64,000 bases of DNA from Clostridium gasigenes (GTDB lineage: Bacteria; Bacillota; Clostridia; Clostridiales; Clostridiaceae): assembly GCF_900104115.1 (NCBI RefSeq), contig NZ_FNJM01000001.1, positions 701,374 through 765,373 on the forward strand, written 5' to 3'. The notes beneath the pieces were generated by a model that made no database searches, was not told the DNA's origin, and saw only the letters and a list, made by a program, of their open reading frames with translations. Shown piece after piece: positions 1-7,825 of this stretch (the first letter of the stretch is position 1; each line of letters starts with the position of its first letter). Both the position numbers and the translations under genes were made by a program.

Positions 1-633
1 AATAAAGAATGGCTTAAAAATGCATATAAACCTCTGATCTTAAGTAAAGAAAATAAATACACTAGTATTAGATGCAGTTTTGTATTGAAAGCTAATAATA
101 GACAAGAATTAGAAGAACAAACTAGCCATTTCTTAAAAAAAATGGAGGAATGTATAATAAAATTTGATGATATAGAATTTTATTATAACTGTACAATGCA
201 ATCTAAATCCAATGAATATATAGGAATAGATATAAGGGGTAATTTAGAAACAGAAAGTATAGAAGTTATGTTTTTATCAGATTATAAATATAAACCTGAA
301 ATAACAGAAGTAATGAACAGAATAACTTCTAAAACTATCAATGTGGCAGGGAACTTAGAAACACCTTGTATAGTAGAAATTACTCCAACTATAGATATTA
401 TTGATAGCATTTTGGAAGGCTTGGCTGATGATCCTATAATAATTAGAAATTTAAAAGGTAGTAAAACAGTTATTTTAGATGGAGAACTCCAAAAAGTTAC
501 AGTGGATGGAGTAAATAAATATGGAGATACAGACATGTGGGATTTTCCAAGTTTGCAACCAGGCACAAATAGTCTAAAATTTAGCAGAAATAATTGCGAT
601 ATAAAAATAAAATATAAACCACGATTTATCTAA
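1..633 (+). CDS. Siphovirus-type distal tail (Dit-like) protein, 5' end outside window
   Basis: The frame is open from base 1 to the stop at 633, giving 211 codons, and no convincing ribosome binding site precedes the internal TTG at 85, so this is the C-terminal part of a larger protein. The tail of the protein (PGTNSLKF, then a polar beta strand and IKYKPRF) has the usual ending of Firmicutes Dit/'phage tail family' proteins, which form the hub joining the tail tube to the tip. It lies upstream of a large tail-tip gene and lysis genes, which suits that role. Family assignment rests on the C-terminal pattern and gene order only; another tail component is possible. Confidence 0.7.
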   Translation, partial: NKEWLKNAYKPLILSKENKYTSIRCSFVLKANNRQELEEQTSHFLKKMEECIIKFDDIEFYYNCTMQSKSNEYIGIDIRGNLETESIEVMFLSDYKYKPEITEVMNRITSKTINVAGNLETPCIVEITPTIDIIDSILEGLADDPIIIRNLKGSKTVILDGELQKVTVDGVNKYGDTDMWDFPSLQPGTNSLKFSRNNCDIKIKYKPRFI

Positions 634-686
634 TTAAAGGACATTATCCTTTTATGTCGAATAATGACAAAAGGAGATGATGGAAT

Positions 687-1304
687 ATGAGTCTAATATT
701 AATAGCAGCTATGGAAGACTATATTATAATGATGAGTGATGGTAGGGTTAGCCGAGGGAACGATAATGAATTTCATATCTTAGATGATAATTATAAAAAA
801 CTTTTAAGATTAAATGAAACGATCTGCATCGGATATGGTGGGAGTAAAGAACCTTGCGTGGAAGTTGTAGATTATTTAAAGATGTACTATAAAAACGAAA
901 AAGATCTAGATAAATTATTCAATTTACTAAATCAAAAGGCTGGGAATGTTTTTGGAAATTATATAAGTAAAGGGATAAAAATTAAAATGCAAATAGTAAT
1001 CGGAGGGATTAATAAAGGACAAATTAAATTCAAAACAATAAAGTCAATAGATTATGATTTTAATAAAATATATATTAAATCTTATTTTACAACCGAAGAG
1101 CATATACCGGAGGGAGACACCTTAAGTTATTGTATGATGAATCCAGATGGTATAGAGGATTTGTTATTTTATAAACTGCTGTGTAGGAATACAAGTTTTG
1201 GAGTAGACGATATAAAAATAACAATGAAAGAATGTATAGATATAGCATCTGAAAAATCTAGAACAATAAATAAGAATAAATTTTTTGAAGTAATAAGGAG
1301 ATGA
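687..1304 (+). CDS. Proteasome-like Ntn-hydrolase-fold protein in tail operon
   Basis: This 205-residue protein starts at an ATG with an AAAGGAGATGATGGAAT leader. The N-terminus has the layout of proteasome beta/HslV subunits. Met1 is followed by Ser2, which would be the N-terminal nucleophile after Met removal. A hydrophobic strand leads to SDGRVS, where Asp18 and Arg20 fall on the spacing of proteasomal Asp17 and Arg19. A DDNYKKLLRL segment could supply the Lys33 equivalent, followed by IGYGG. The rest shows no other recognisable domain. It lies between Dit-like and tail-tip genes, so a maturation protease or a structural use of the fold is conceivable. The fold assignment is from motif spacing only; catalytic activity is inference. 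Confidence 0.55.
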   Translation: MSLILIAAMEDYIIMMSDGRVSRGNDNEFHILDDNYKKLLRLNETICIGYGGSKEPCVEVVDYLKMYYKNEKDLDKLFNLLNQKAGNVFGNYISKGIKIKMQIVIGGINKGQIKFKTIKSIDYDFNKIYIKSYFTTEEHIPEGDTLSYCMMNPDGIEDLLFYKLLCRNTSFGVDDIKITMKECIDIASEKSRTINKNKFFEVIRR

Positions 1305-1309
1305 TTTAA

Positions 1310-1468
1310 ATTTTTGATTCAGGTAAAATTGTTTTGAAAACTGATATTACAGTTAAAGAGACTTATATAATTAACCTTGATAACATTGATATAGATATAA
1401 GTGTTAATGATAAAAACCTACAAATAACTTTAAACCAAAAGAGACTTTCGAAAGAGAGTCTCTTTTAA
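1310..1468 (+). CDS. Possible 52-residue tail-region protein with ATT start
   Basis: An open frame of 52 codons begins with ATT at 1310, nine bases after AAGGAG (1295-1300), and fills the gap between two phage genes. No ATG, GTG or TTG start is available at its 5' end. The predicted product alternates hydrophobic and charged residues (DITVKETYIINLDNIDIDISVND), like a small beta-rich structural protein. Its last codons form a terminator-like hairpin. Rare ATT initiation makes this tentative. Confidence 0.35.
   Translation: MFDSGKIVLKTDITVKETYIINLDNIDIDISVNDKNLQITLNQKRLSKESLF
1437..1466 (+). terminator. Hairpin with T-run inside the phage late operon
   Basis: A perfect 10-bp stem AAAAGAGACT / AGTCTCTTTT encloses a 10-base loop, and the U-tract is part of the 3' arm. 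It overlaps the end of the small frame at 1310-1468 and lies just before the ribosome binding site of the next gene. It could cause partial termination within the late operon. Confidence 0.55.
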
Positions 1469-1485
1469 TTTAGGAGGAATTATTA

Positions 1486-1821
1486 ATGATAAAAGAATTA
1501 GATTTTAACAAAACAAAGAGTATTACTGAAGAATGTATAGTTATGGCTGATAAAATTGATGAAATAATAAAGGTAGTAAATTCAATAACTGACCCAAAAG
1601 CCACTAAGATATTAAAAGATGGTATTGAAATAATAGGTGGAGAGTTAAACATTACGGGTACTATATGTAATGTGGAGTGTTGCAAGGCTACTGTAGGCTA
1701 CTTGCAATGTGATTCTTTTAAAAATGATTCGCTTGCTATAAGTGATTGTAAGATGAAAGTTGATGAAACACTTTTAAGAAAAGCTAATATTGAAACTTTA
1801 AAAAATAATAAATTAATATAA
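1486..1821 (+). CDS. Hypothetical phage tail-region protein
   Basis: This 111-residue protein has a clear GGAGGAATTATTA ribosome binding site before ATG. I do not recognise the family. The first half (to about residue 45) looks helical and charged (MIKELDFNKTKSITEE); a central segment IIGGELNITGTICNVECC and an unusual cluster of six Cys follow, so a metal site or structural disulfides are possible. It stands in a run of small same-strand genes between the Dit-like and tail-tip genes with short spacers, so a tail or host-interaction role is likely but unproven. Confidence 0.6.
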   Translation: MIKELDFNKTKSITEECIVMADKIDEIIKVVNSITDPKATKILKDGIEIIGGELNITGTICNVECCKATVGYLQCDSFKNDSLAISDCKMKVDETLLRKANIETLKNNKLI

Positions 1822-1839
1822 AAGGAAGGATGATGTAAA

Positions 1840-2121
1840 ATGTTAAAAATTAATAAAAACATAACTTTAAATGGAGTATCAGAAATAGGAGGGGTGCAAG
1901 TAGTATATATGAGTGCTGCTATTTCAACAGATGGGAATAGCAATGCGAATATAAATAAATCTATTAGCAATCAAGAACTTTATAAAGCTAATAAAGTGGA
2001 GTGTAGAAAAGACATGGATGCATTCGATACTGAAGTATATGAAGTAGAAGATCAGATTTCTAAAGAAATGGAAGAAGCAGCAGCGGTAACTAAAGGAGGA
2101 ATAAAAAATGAAATTAACTAA
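1840..2121 (+). CDS. Hypothetical small phage protein
   Basis: This 93-residue protein is preceded by AAGGAAGGATGATGTAAA. Its N-terminal half is beta-prone and Gly/Ser/Asn-rich (LNGVSEIGGVQVV), and its C-terminal half is acidic and helical (VYEVEDQISKEMEEAA), suggesting a small two-part structural or assembly protein. Its last 14 bases overlap the start of the next gene, whose ribosome binding site lies inside it, so the two are probably translationally coupled. No family recognised. Confidence 0.6.
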   Translation: MLKINKNITLNGVSEIGGVQVVYMSAAISTDGNSNANINKSISNQELYKANKVECRKDMDAFDTEVYEVEDQISKEMEEAAAVTKGGIKNEIN

Positions 2122-2494
2122 TGAAAGATTATTAAATGATGCAAATGGATTAAGCCAAATTACACAGAAGAATTTACCGGTGAAAGTTAGTTATGCTATA
2201 GCCAAAAATGTTGCCAAGATCCAATCGGTTTTAAAGATTTATAATGGTGAAAAGCAAAAGCTAATTGATAAGTACAGCGTAAAAGATGCAGCGGGCAAAA
2301 CTGAAGTAGGAGAGAATAACGAAATTACAATTCAAAAAGAATCTTTAGATGAGTGGAGCAAGGACATTAAGGAGTTAGGTGAAATAGAAAATGAAATAGA
2401 CATTCACAAATTCAATATTAATGAGCTTTTAAATGGAAATTATGCTATATCACCAGGCGAATTAATGCTAATAGATTATATGATAGAAGAATAG
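2108..2494 (+). CDS. DUF1617-like phage tail-region protein
   Basis: This is a 128-residue, mostly alpha-helical charged protein with the layout of the DUF1617-type proteins seen beside tail genes in Firmicutes phages: an N-terminal MKLTNERLLN, a central EKQKLIDKYSVKDAAGK segment and a C-terminal LSPGELMLIDYMIE-like end (here ISPGELMLIDYMIE). The start has AAAGGAGGAATAAAA upstream and overlaps the preceding gene. Function in the family is unknown. The assignment is from remembered sequence style, so it is moderate at best. Confidence 0.5.
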   Translation: MKLTNERLLNDANGLSQITQKNLPVKVSYAIAKNVAKIQSVLKIYNGEKQKLIDKYSVKDAAGKTEVGENNEITIQKESLDEWSKDIKELGEIENEIDIHKFNINELLNGNYAISPGELMLIDYMIEE

Positions 2495-2524
2495 TTATGG
2501 CCACAAATTTTTAAGGAGGGAGGT

Positions 2525-5500
2525 GTGGCTATGCTTCAATTATATGATTTAAATAAAGTTAAAATAGCAGGATTAAAAAACTACAAAGATTATTGTATAG
2601 AGAGCAACTTATCGAATGGAGATAAGAAGCTCTCTTTTTTATACCCTTTAAAAATGTCTAATGAAATTGTGGCAGAAGGGTATATAAGGACCAAGACGGA
2701 TGAATTTGTAATTAAAGAACTAGGTACCGCTGGAGAATGGAAAACCATAAAGGCAGATTTAAATGTAGAAGATTTAGAAGGCAATGTATTTGAGCACTTC
2801 GATACAACTAATAAGACTATAAATGAATCTCTTACATTGGCATTAGCAGGTACTGGGTGGATTGTAGGGACGTGTAATGTAACTAGGCGAAGAACTGTAA
2901 GAAAGACTAATAGTAGTACTTGGGAAATCATACAGGAAGCTAAAAAGAATTATAGGGCAGAGATAGAATTTGATACTTTAAATAAGAAAATTAATATCTT
3001 TGAAAGGTGTGGTACTGATAAAGGAACTTATTTTATTGAATCTTTGAATCTAAAGGATCTTGATGTACAGAGTAATAGTTATGATTTTTATACTAGAATT
3101 ATTGCAATTGGAAAAGATGATTTAAGAGTTACTTTAGAGAATTATCAGTATAGCTCTAAGAAGAAAACTTTTATTTGGGTAGATGATAGATATACAGATA
3201 TAAATGCGCTTACAGAAGATGCTATGGCTAAGCTAAATGAACTAAGTAAACCCTACAGGGCATATAGTGCTAATGTTATAGATTTAGCAAGTATGAATAT
3301 TGAATACAAAGATATTCTAAACTATAAGCTAGGAGATACCATTACTTTAATATCTAAAGATAAAGAAATTAAAGAAAAACAAAGAATAGTTAAAATTGTA
3401 GAGTATCCAGAAGAGCCAGAAAGGAATACTTGCGAAATTGCAAATACAACCTTGAAATTTGAAGATCTACAGAAAGAATTTCAAGATACCTCGAATACTG
3501 TAAATAATATTACAGTAGATGATGGAACAATAGATGGCAATGCTATAAATGGTATTAGTTCAAAAAAGATATATGACTTAGAAGCTAATGTAGTAAGAAT
3601 AACTGACTTAACGGCAGTTAATGCTAAAATAGAACATCTATATGCAGATAAAGCAGATATAGGCTCTCTTAATGCTGTGATAGCTAATATAGGGATTCTT
3701 AATGTAACGAAAGCCAATATAACTGATTTAAAAGCAATTAATGCTAGCATAACTGATTTAAAAGCAGATAAGGCTAATATACTAGATCTAAAGGCAACTA
3801 ATGCAAGAGTGAATGTATTAGAAGCAGATACAGGAAATATTCAAACATTACTAGCAGGTAATTTAACATCTACAAATATCCAATCTTTAAATTTAACAAG
3901 TGATAAAGTAACAGTTGCAAATGGATTTATTAAAAATGCAATGATAGATACCGTAGATGTATCTAAAATTAATGCTGGTATAATAAACACTAATAAATTT
4001 ACAATTAAAAGTGCAGATGGTGGAATAGAAATTGTAGGAGCTACTCAACAATTTAAAGATAAAAATGGCAAAGTTAGAATTCAAATGGGTAAAGATACTC
4101 AAGGAAATTTTAACTTTATTTTACGTGGAGAAGATGGAGTAACAGCATTAATAGACCATACAGGCATAAAAAAAGATGCCATTGCAAATGATTTAATAGT
4201 AAAGGAAATGATTGGAGCGGATGCTATAGGAGAGAAGCAATTAGATTATAGTAGTTTTGCAGAAGGATTTAATAAGGACACTAATACAACTACACTTAAG
4301 GCAACTAAAATTAAATTAGATAACCAAAACCAAACTTTGGATTTAGCTTTTAATGGTTTGAAAAGCCAAGCAGATGGAACAAAGAATTTAACAGAATCTC
4401 ATACTACATCAATTGGAGTTCAGCAAGGTAAAATAGATACTTTAATATCCGACACAAGTATAGTTAAAGATGGAGTTACAACAAAATTAAAGGATGAATA
4501 TAGTAAAACAGTTGCTACAGTAAATAGTAGTGTTGAAACGATAGGGAAACATACAACTTTACTAGATGCCCATACAGGAGATATTAAAAAAGTTACCACA
4601 GATGTTGTGGAAGTTAATAAGAGCCTAGATGGTATAACAACTAGAGTTGGAAGTTCTGAAACTAGTATAGATGGCATTAATAAATCTGTAAGTACTGCCA
4701 ATAATGAGATTTTACAGTTAAAAACTACAATATCATTGAAGGTATGTCAAACAAACATAGATACAGCTATTACTAATATAGTTGTTGGGGGTAGGAATTT
4801 AATAAGGAACTCTAGTAAACCTGTAACCACAAATAGCTGGAGTGGAGCTATAATTCGCAATAGTATTCTGCTAGACGAGAATACCTTCATTATAACTAAC
4901 ACAAGCTCAACATCAGAAAAGTATGCTAGTACGCAAAGATGCAAATTAGAAGGGGGTAAGGAATACACTTTTTCTATAAAAGTATTTTTGGAAACCAATG
5001 TGGATAGTATAGATGTATTTTTCCTTATGAGAAAGAAAGATTCAATTAAAGATTGGGATTATGCACCTCAATTTATAAATATGTACAAAAGTATAAAAGG
5101 GGAATGGATTACTCTTACCGCAACAATGAAAATCCCAATAGATGTTTATGACGGATATATAAGAATAGATAATAATAAAGCGAATGGGCCAACTGGGAAT
5201 ACGCTTTGGTTTACTAATATTAAATTAGAAGAAGGAAATAAAGCTACAAGCTATGTATCAGCTCCAGAAGACGTAGACCAGCAAATTGCAGATACTATTA
5301 CTATAAATACAACTAATATTAACCAAGCTAAAGCAGAAATATTACTAGAAACAAATGCTATTAAGTTAGCCGTATCTAGTGTAGATAGTACAGTTACTGC
5401 TACAACTAAAACTGCTAATAGTGCTTTAACTAATGCAGGTACTGCAACAACAGCAGCACAGAAAGCGGCAACTGCTGCTAAAAATGCTCAAGATGGCGTT

Positions 5501-7237
5501 GAGTCTATAAGTGGTAGCGTGCGTAATTTAAAGGATTCTACTGAAAAAACTATATCAATTACAAATAATAAATTAGCAGATGTGGCAATAGAATTAAATG
5601 GAATTACAAGTAGAGTTAGTGCAGAAGAAAAGAAGTCTACCTCAATAGATAATAAAGTTATAGCTCAAGATACTAGACTTAAAGCGGCGGAACTTAAAAT
5701 AACAGATAGTGCAATAATTTCTACCGTACAAGCTACTATTACCACAGCTAAAACAGATGCTATTAATAGTGCTAATGCTAGTACAGATGGTAAATTAAAT
5801 GCTTATTCAAATACTAGTGCAATGACTAGTGCTATTAATCAAAGTGCAAATAGTATCAAGCAAGAAGTATCTAATACTTACATTACAACTGGTAATGCTA
5901 ATAATACTTTTGCGACTAAAGGTTCGGTTGTACTTACGGATAGTGAGTGGAGAGCGACATTTAAAAGCAGTGGCGGATATAATTTAATACCAAATGGAAA
6001 GGCTTTATTAAATACGAATGGTTGGCGTAATAATGGAGGTACCAGGTTCAATAGAGAGTATTATGAAATGGGAAGCGCATTTGCTATGTCAATGCCTAAT
6101 GGTATAAATTTCGAGGGCTGGATAAAACTCGAGAGAGGTGTTGATTACGTATACTCCGCTAAGTTCTATTCAGACGTTGCAGGATCAGGAAGTGCTAGCA
6201 CCCCTTTACATTTTTGGGTAGGCACAAGTGAGGCTAATAATTCATTCGTAACTGTTATTGACCATAATCAAGGAACTATCTTAGCACGGTGGCAAGACTT
6301 ATATGTACACTTTATTACAAGACCTGATGTAGACACATTCTTTAAACCATTTATATACGGCGGGCCAACCACAGCAGTTGCTTCGATAACTAATATAATG
6401 CTAGCCAAAGGAACAATGGTAACTCCTTGGGTACCCAATAGTAATGAGGTATATAGTGGGAACACATCAATTGATTCAGGTGGTGTAACTATCTACAATG
6501 GAGCAATAAGGGTGCTTGATGGAGCTGGTAACGAGGTTCTAAAGGGTGATGCTAGTGGAATTAGTTTTAGTGGTAGATTACAGCCACGGGATAATCAAAT
6601 TAAGTTATTTGGTGAAAACTGTAAGATTGATGCTAGTGGCGGAGCATTAAGAATGCAATTAAACCCATATGACTACGTATTAATAGATACTGCATATACT
6701 AGATTTTTTAACGGAAATTCAAATAATGGAACTAATTTTGTTTCTTTAGGAGTGGATGGGCAAGGACATACTTCACTTTTTGGTAAAACAACAATGCTAA
6801 AATTATTAGGTAGTGGGACACCTAGCGTACAAGCTAGATGGGCAGGTGATGGCGGTTATTGTATGATTCAAGCTAGTAGTTTTACGGTGTCTTCAAGCGA
6901 AGTGTTTAAAGAAAATATTATGTCCCCCGATACAGTAAATTTCAAAGATATTTTAATGAGTTCTACTATAAAAGAATACAATCTAAAGAAAGATTTAGAA
7001 CAAATAGAAAAAATGCCGACAGTCTTACTTCCAAATGGGGAAAATCCCATAAAGGCAGATGTTAAAATTGGAGTTATCTTAGAAGAACTTTCAGAAGATG
7101 GTAGGGCATTCATGCACCCCTCTAGTTCAGATGGTATTGACTTATACTCTATGTGTTCTATTCTATGGAAAAATGTACAAAATCAGCAACTAACAATAGA
7201 AGAATTAAATAAAAAACTAGAGCAATTACTTAAATAG
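2525..7237 (+). CDS. Tail-tip protein: prophage endopeptidase tail N-terminus, two binding modules, S74 self-cleaving C-terminus
   Basis: This is a 1570-residue baseplate/tail-tip protein. Residues 1 to about 330 match the Tal/'prophage endopeptidase tail' layout. Residues about 355-425 are a tandem repeat of ITDLKA-type heptads, likely a trimeric stalk. Two related modules starting NLIRNSS (about 757-910) and NLIPNGK (about 1152-1302) look like jelly-roll carbohydrate-binding domains, with coiled-coil linkers between. The C-terminus from about 1450 is an intramolecular chaperone of the S74 type: SSSEVFKENI gives Ser1457 and Lys1462, the five-residue spacing of the catalytic dyad, so the last 110 residues are probably cleaved off after trimerisation. 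Translation may begin at GTG 2525 or at ATG 2531, both downstream of AGGAGG. Probably binds the host surface. Confidence 0.85.
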   Translation: MAMLQLYDLNKVKIAGLKNYKDYCIESNLSNGDKKLSFLYPLKMSNEIVAEGYIRTKTDEFVIKELGTAGEWKTIKADLNVEDLEGNVFEHFDTTNKTINESLTLALAGTGWIVGTCNVTRRRTVRKTNSSTWEIIQEAKKNYRAEIEFDTLNKKINIFERCGTDKGTYFIESLNLKDLDVQSNSYDFYTRIIAIGKDDLRVTLENYQYSSKKKTFIWVDDRYTDINALTEDAMAKLNELSKPYRAYSANVIDLASMNIEYKDILNYKLGDTITLISKDKEIKEKQRIVKIVEYPEEPERNTCEIANTTLKFEDLQKEFQDTSNTVNNITVDDGTIDGNAINGISSKKIYDLEANVVRITDLTAVNAKIEHLYADKADIGSLNAVIANIGILNVTKANITDLKAINASITDLKADKANILDLKATNARVNVLEADTGNIQTLLAGNLTSTNIQSLNLTSDKVTVANGFIKNAMIDTVDVSKINAGIINTNKFTIKSADGGIEIVGATQQFKDKNGKVRIQMGKDTQGNFNFILRGEDGVTALIDHTGIKKDAIANDLIVKEMIGADAIGEKQLDYSSFAEGFNKDTNTTTLKATKIKLDNQNQTLDLAFNGLKSQADGTKNLTESHTTSIGVQQGKIDTLISDTSIVKDGVTTKLKDEYSKTVATVNSSVETIGKHTTLLDAHTGDIKKVTTDVVEVNKSLDGITTRVGSSETSIDGINKSVSTANNEILQLKTTISLKVCQTNIDTAITNIVVGGRNLIRNSSKPVTTNSWSGAIIRNSILLDENTFIITNTSSTSEKYASTQRCKLEGGKEYTFSIKVFLETNVDSIDVFFLMRKKDSIKDWDYAPQFINMYKSIKGEWITLTATMKIPIDVYDGYIRIDNNKANGPTGNTLWFTNIKLEEGNKATSYVSAPEDVDQQIADTITINTTNINQAKAEILLETNAIKLAVSSVDSTVTATTKTANSALTNAGTATTAAQKAATAAKNAQDGVESISGSVRNLKDSTEKTISITNNKLADVAIELNGITSRVSAEEKKSTSIDNKVIAQDTRLKAAELKITDSAIISTVQATITTAKTDAINSANASTDGKLNAYSNTSAMTSAINQSANSIKQEVSNTYITTGNANNTFATKGSVVLTDSEWRATFKSSGGYNLIPNGKALLNTNGWRNNGGTRFNREYYEMGSAFAMSMPNGINFEGWIKLERGVDYVYSAKFYSDVAGSGSASTPLHFWVGTSEANNSFVTVIDHNQGTILARWQDLYVHFITRPDVDTFFKPFIYGGPTTAVASITNIMLAKGTMVTPWVPNSNEVYSGNTSIDSGGVTIYNGAIRVLDGAGNEVLKGDASGISFSGRLQPRDNQIKLFGENCKIDASGGALRMQLNPYDYVLIDTAYTRFFNGNSNNGTNFVSLGVDGQGHTSLFGKTTMLKLLGSGTPSVQARWAGDGGYCMIQASSFTVSSSEVFKENIMSPDTVNFKDILMSSTIKEYNLKKDLEQIEKMPTVLLPNGENPIKADVKIGVILEELSEDGRAFMHPSSSDGIDLYSMCSILWKNVQNQQLTIEELNKKLEQLLK
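2599..2640 (+). terminator. Terminator-like hairpin inside the tail-tip coding sequence
   Basis: Near codon 25 of the tail-tip gene the sequence folds into AGAGAGC-AA-CTTATC / GATAAG-AA-GCTCTCT with a 7-base loop and is followed by TTTTT. This is a full intrinsic-terminator shape within a coding region. It may be an attenuation point that late antitermination must override, or a chance effect of the conserved KLSFLYP coding stretch. Confidence 0.4.
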
Positions 7238-7250
7238 TAGTTGCTCTTTT
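7219..7250 (+). terminator. Weak hairpin at end of tail-tip gene
   Basis: AGAGCAA and TTGCTCT form an imperfect stem with inner TACT/AGTA pairing and are followed by TTT. The structure spans the tail-tip stop codon. It separates the structural genes from the lysis cassette and may reduce read-through. Confidence 0.4.
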
Positions 7251-7279
7251 AATATAAAAAAAATAAGGGATGGTGTGGA

Positions 7280-7510
7280 ATGGCTGATATAGATGTAATA
7301 CAAGAGATTCGAGAAAGCTTAATAGAGATAAAAGGTACTCTTAAAAGCATGGTGGAAACAACAGATCTAAAATTTTTAAATTTTGAAGATAAAATCAAAG
7401 TAGCAAATAACAGAATTAGTGATTTAGAAGATACAAATAAATGGTTATGGAGGGCTATTGGAGCAGCTTTAATTAGTGCTTTAATAGCTCTTATTATAAA
7501 TATTAAATAA
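7280..7510 (+). CDS. xhlA: XhlA-like holin-associated membrane protein
   Basis: This 76-residue protein has an N-terminal amphipathic coiled coil (about 1-52, with RISDLEDTNKWLWRAI) and one C-terminal membrane helix (about 55-74). This is the layout of the haemolysin XhlA family, which in PBSX-type phages works with a holin and an amidase in lysis. The gene is followed directly by a holin and an endolysin. The ATG at 7280 is preceded by GGGATGGTGTGGA. It could alternatively be a small holin itself. Confidence 0.85.
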   Translation: MADIDVIQEIRESLIEIKGTLKSMVETTDLKFLNFEDKIKVANNRISDLEDTNKWLWRAIGAALISALIALIINIK

Positions 7511-7526
7511 AAAGGATGGATGTAAA

Positions 7527-7772
7527 ATGAAGAATTATTTATTAAGATTTAAAAATGTAGGTACAGTCATTAGTGTGGTAAGTATAGGTGCTTTAATAGC
7601 TAACCAATTTGGGTTTAAAGTGGATTTAGTATGGCTAGATAATACTATAAAACTTGTATGCTCATTAGGAGTTGTATTGGGCGTGATGAATAATCCAACT
7701 ACTCCTAAAATGGATTTACCGTTTGTATCAGAAATCAAACCTGCAGGTGAAGTAACAGATTTTAAAGGTTAA
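7527..7772 (+). CDS. Phage holin, phi-LC3 type
   Basis: This 81-residue protein begins with a short basic stretch (LLRFKN), continues with two hydrophobic segments (about 13-28 and 38-54) and ends in MNNPTTPKMD. This matches the conserved (N/D)NPTT(K)G-type turn of phi-LC3-family holins. Holins form inner-membrane lesions that let the endolysin reach the wall. It sits 16 bases after the XhlA-like gene and 53 bases before the amidase; the intervening GAGGGCT/AGCTCTC hairpin (about 7775-7797) may set the ratio of the two products. Confidence 0.85.
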   Translation: MKNYLLRFKNVGTVISVVSIGALIANQFGFKVDLVWLDNTIKLVCSLGVVLGVMNNPTTPKMDLPFVSEIKPAGEVTDFKG

Positions 7773-7825
7773 ATGGGAGGGCTGAAAAGCTCTCTTTTAT
7801 TATAAAAATATAAGGAGGAATTATT

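Noticed and set aside
3590..3800. Repeats in the tail-tip gene as a diversity-generating variable region
   Set aside because: They are heptad-like protein repeats, and no reverse transcriptase or template repeat is present in the window.
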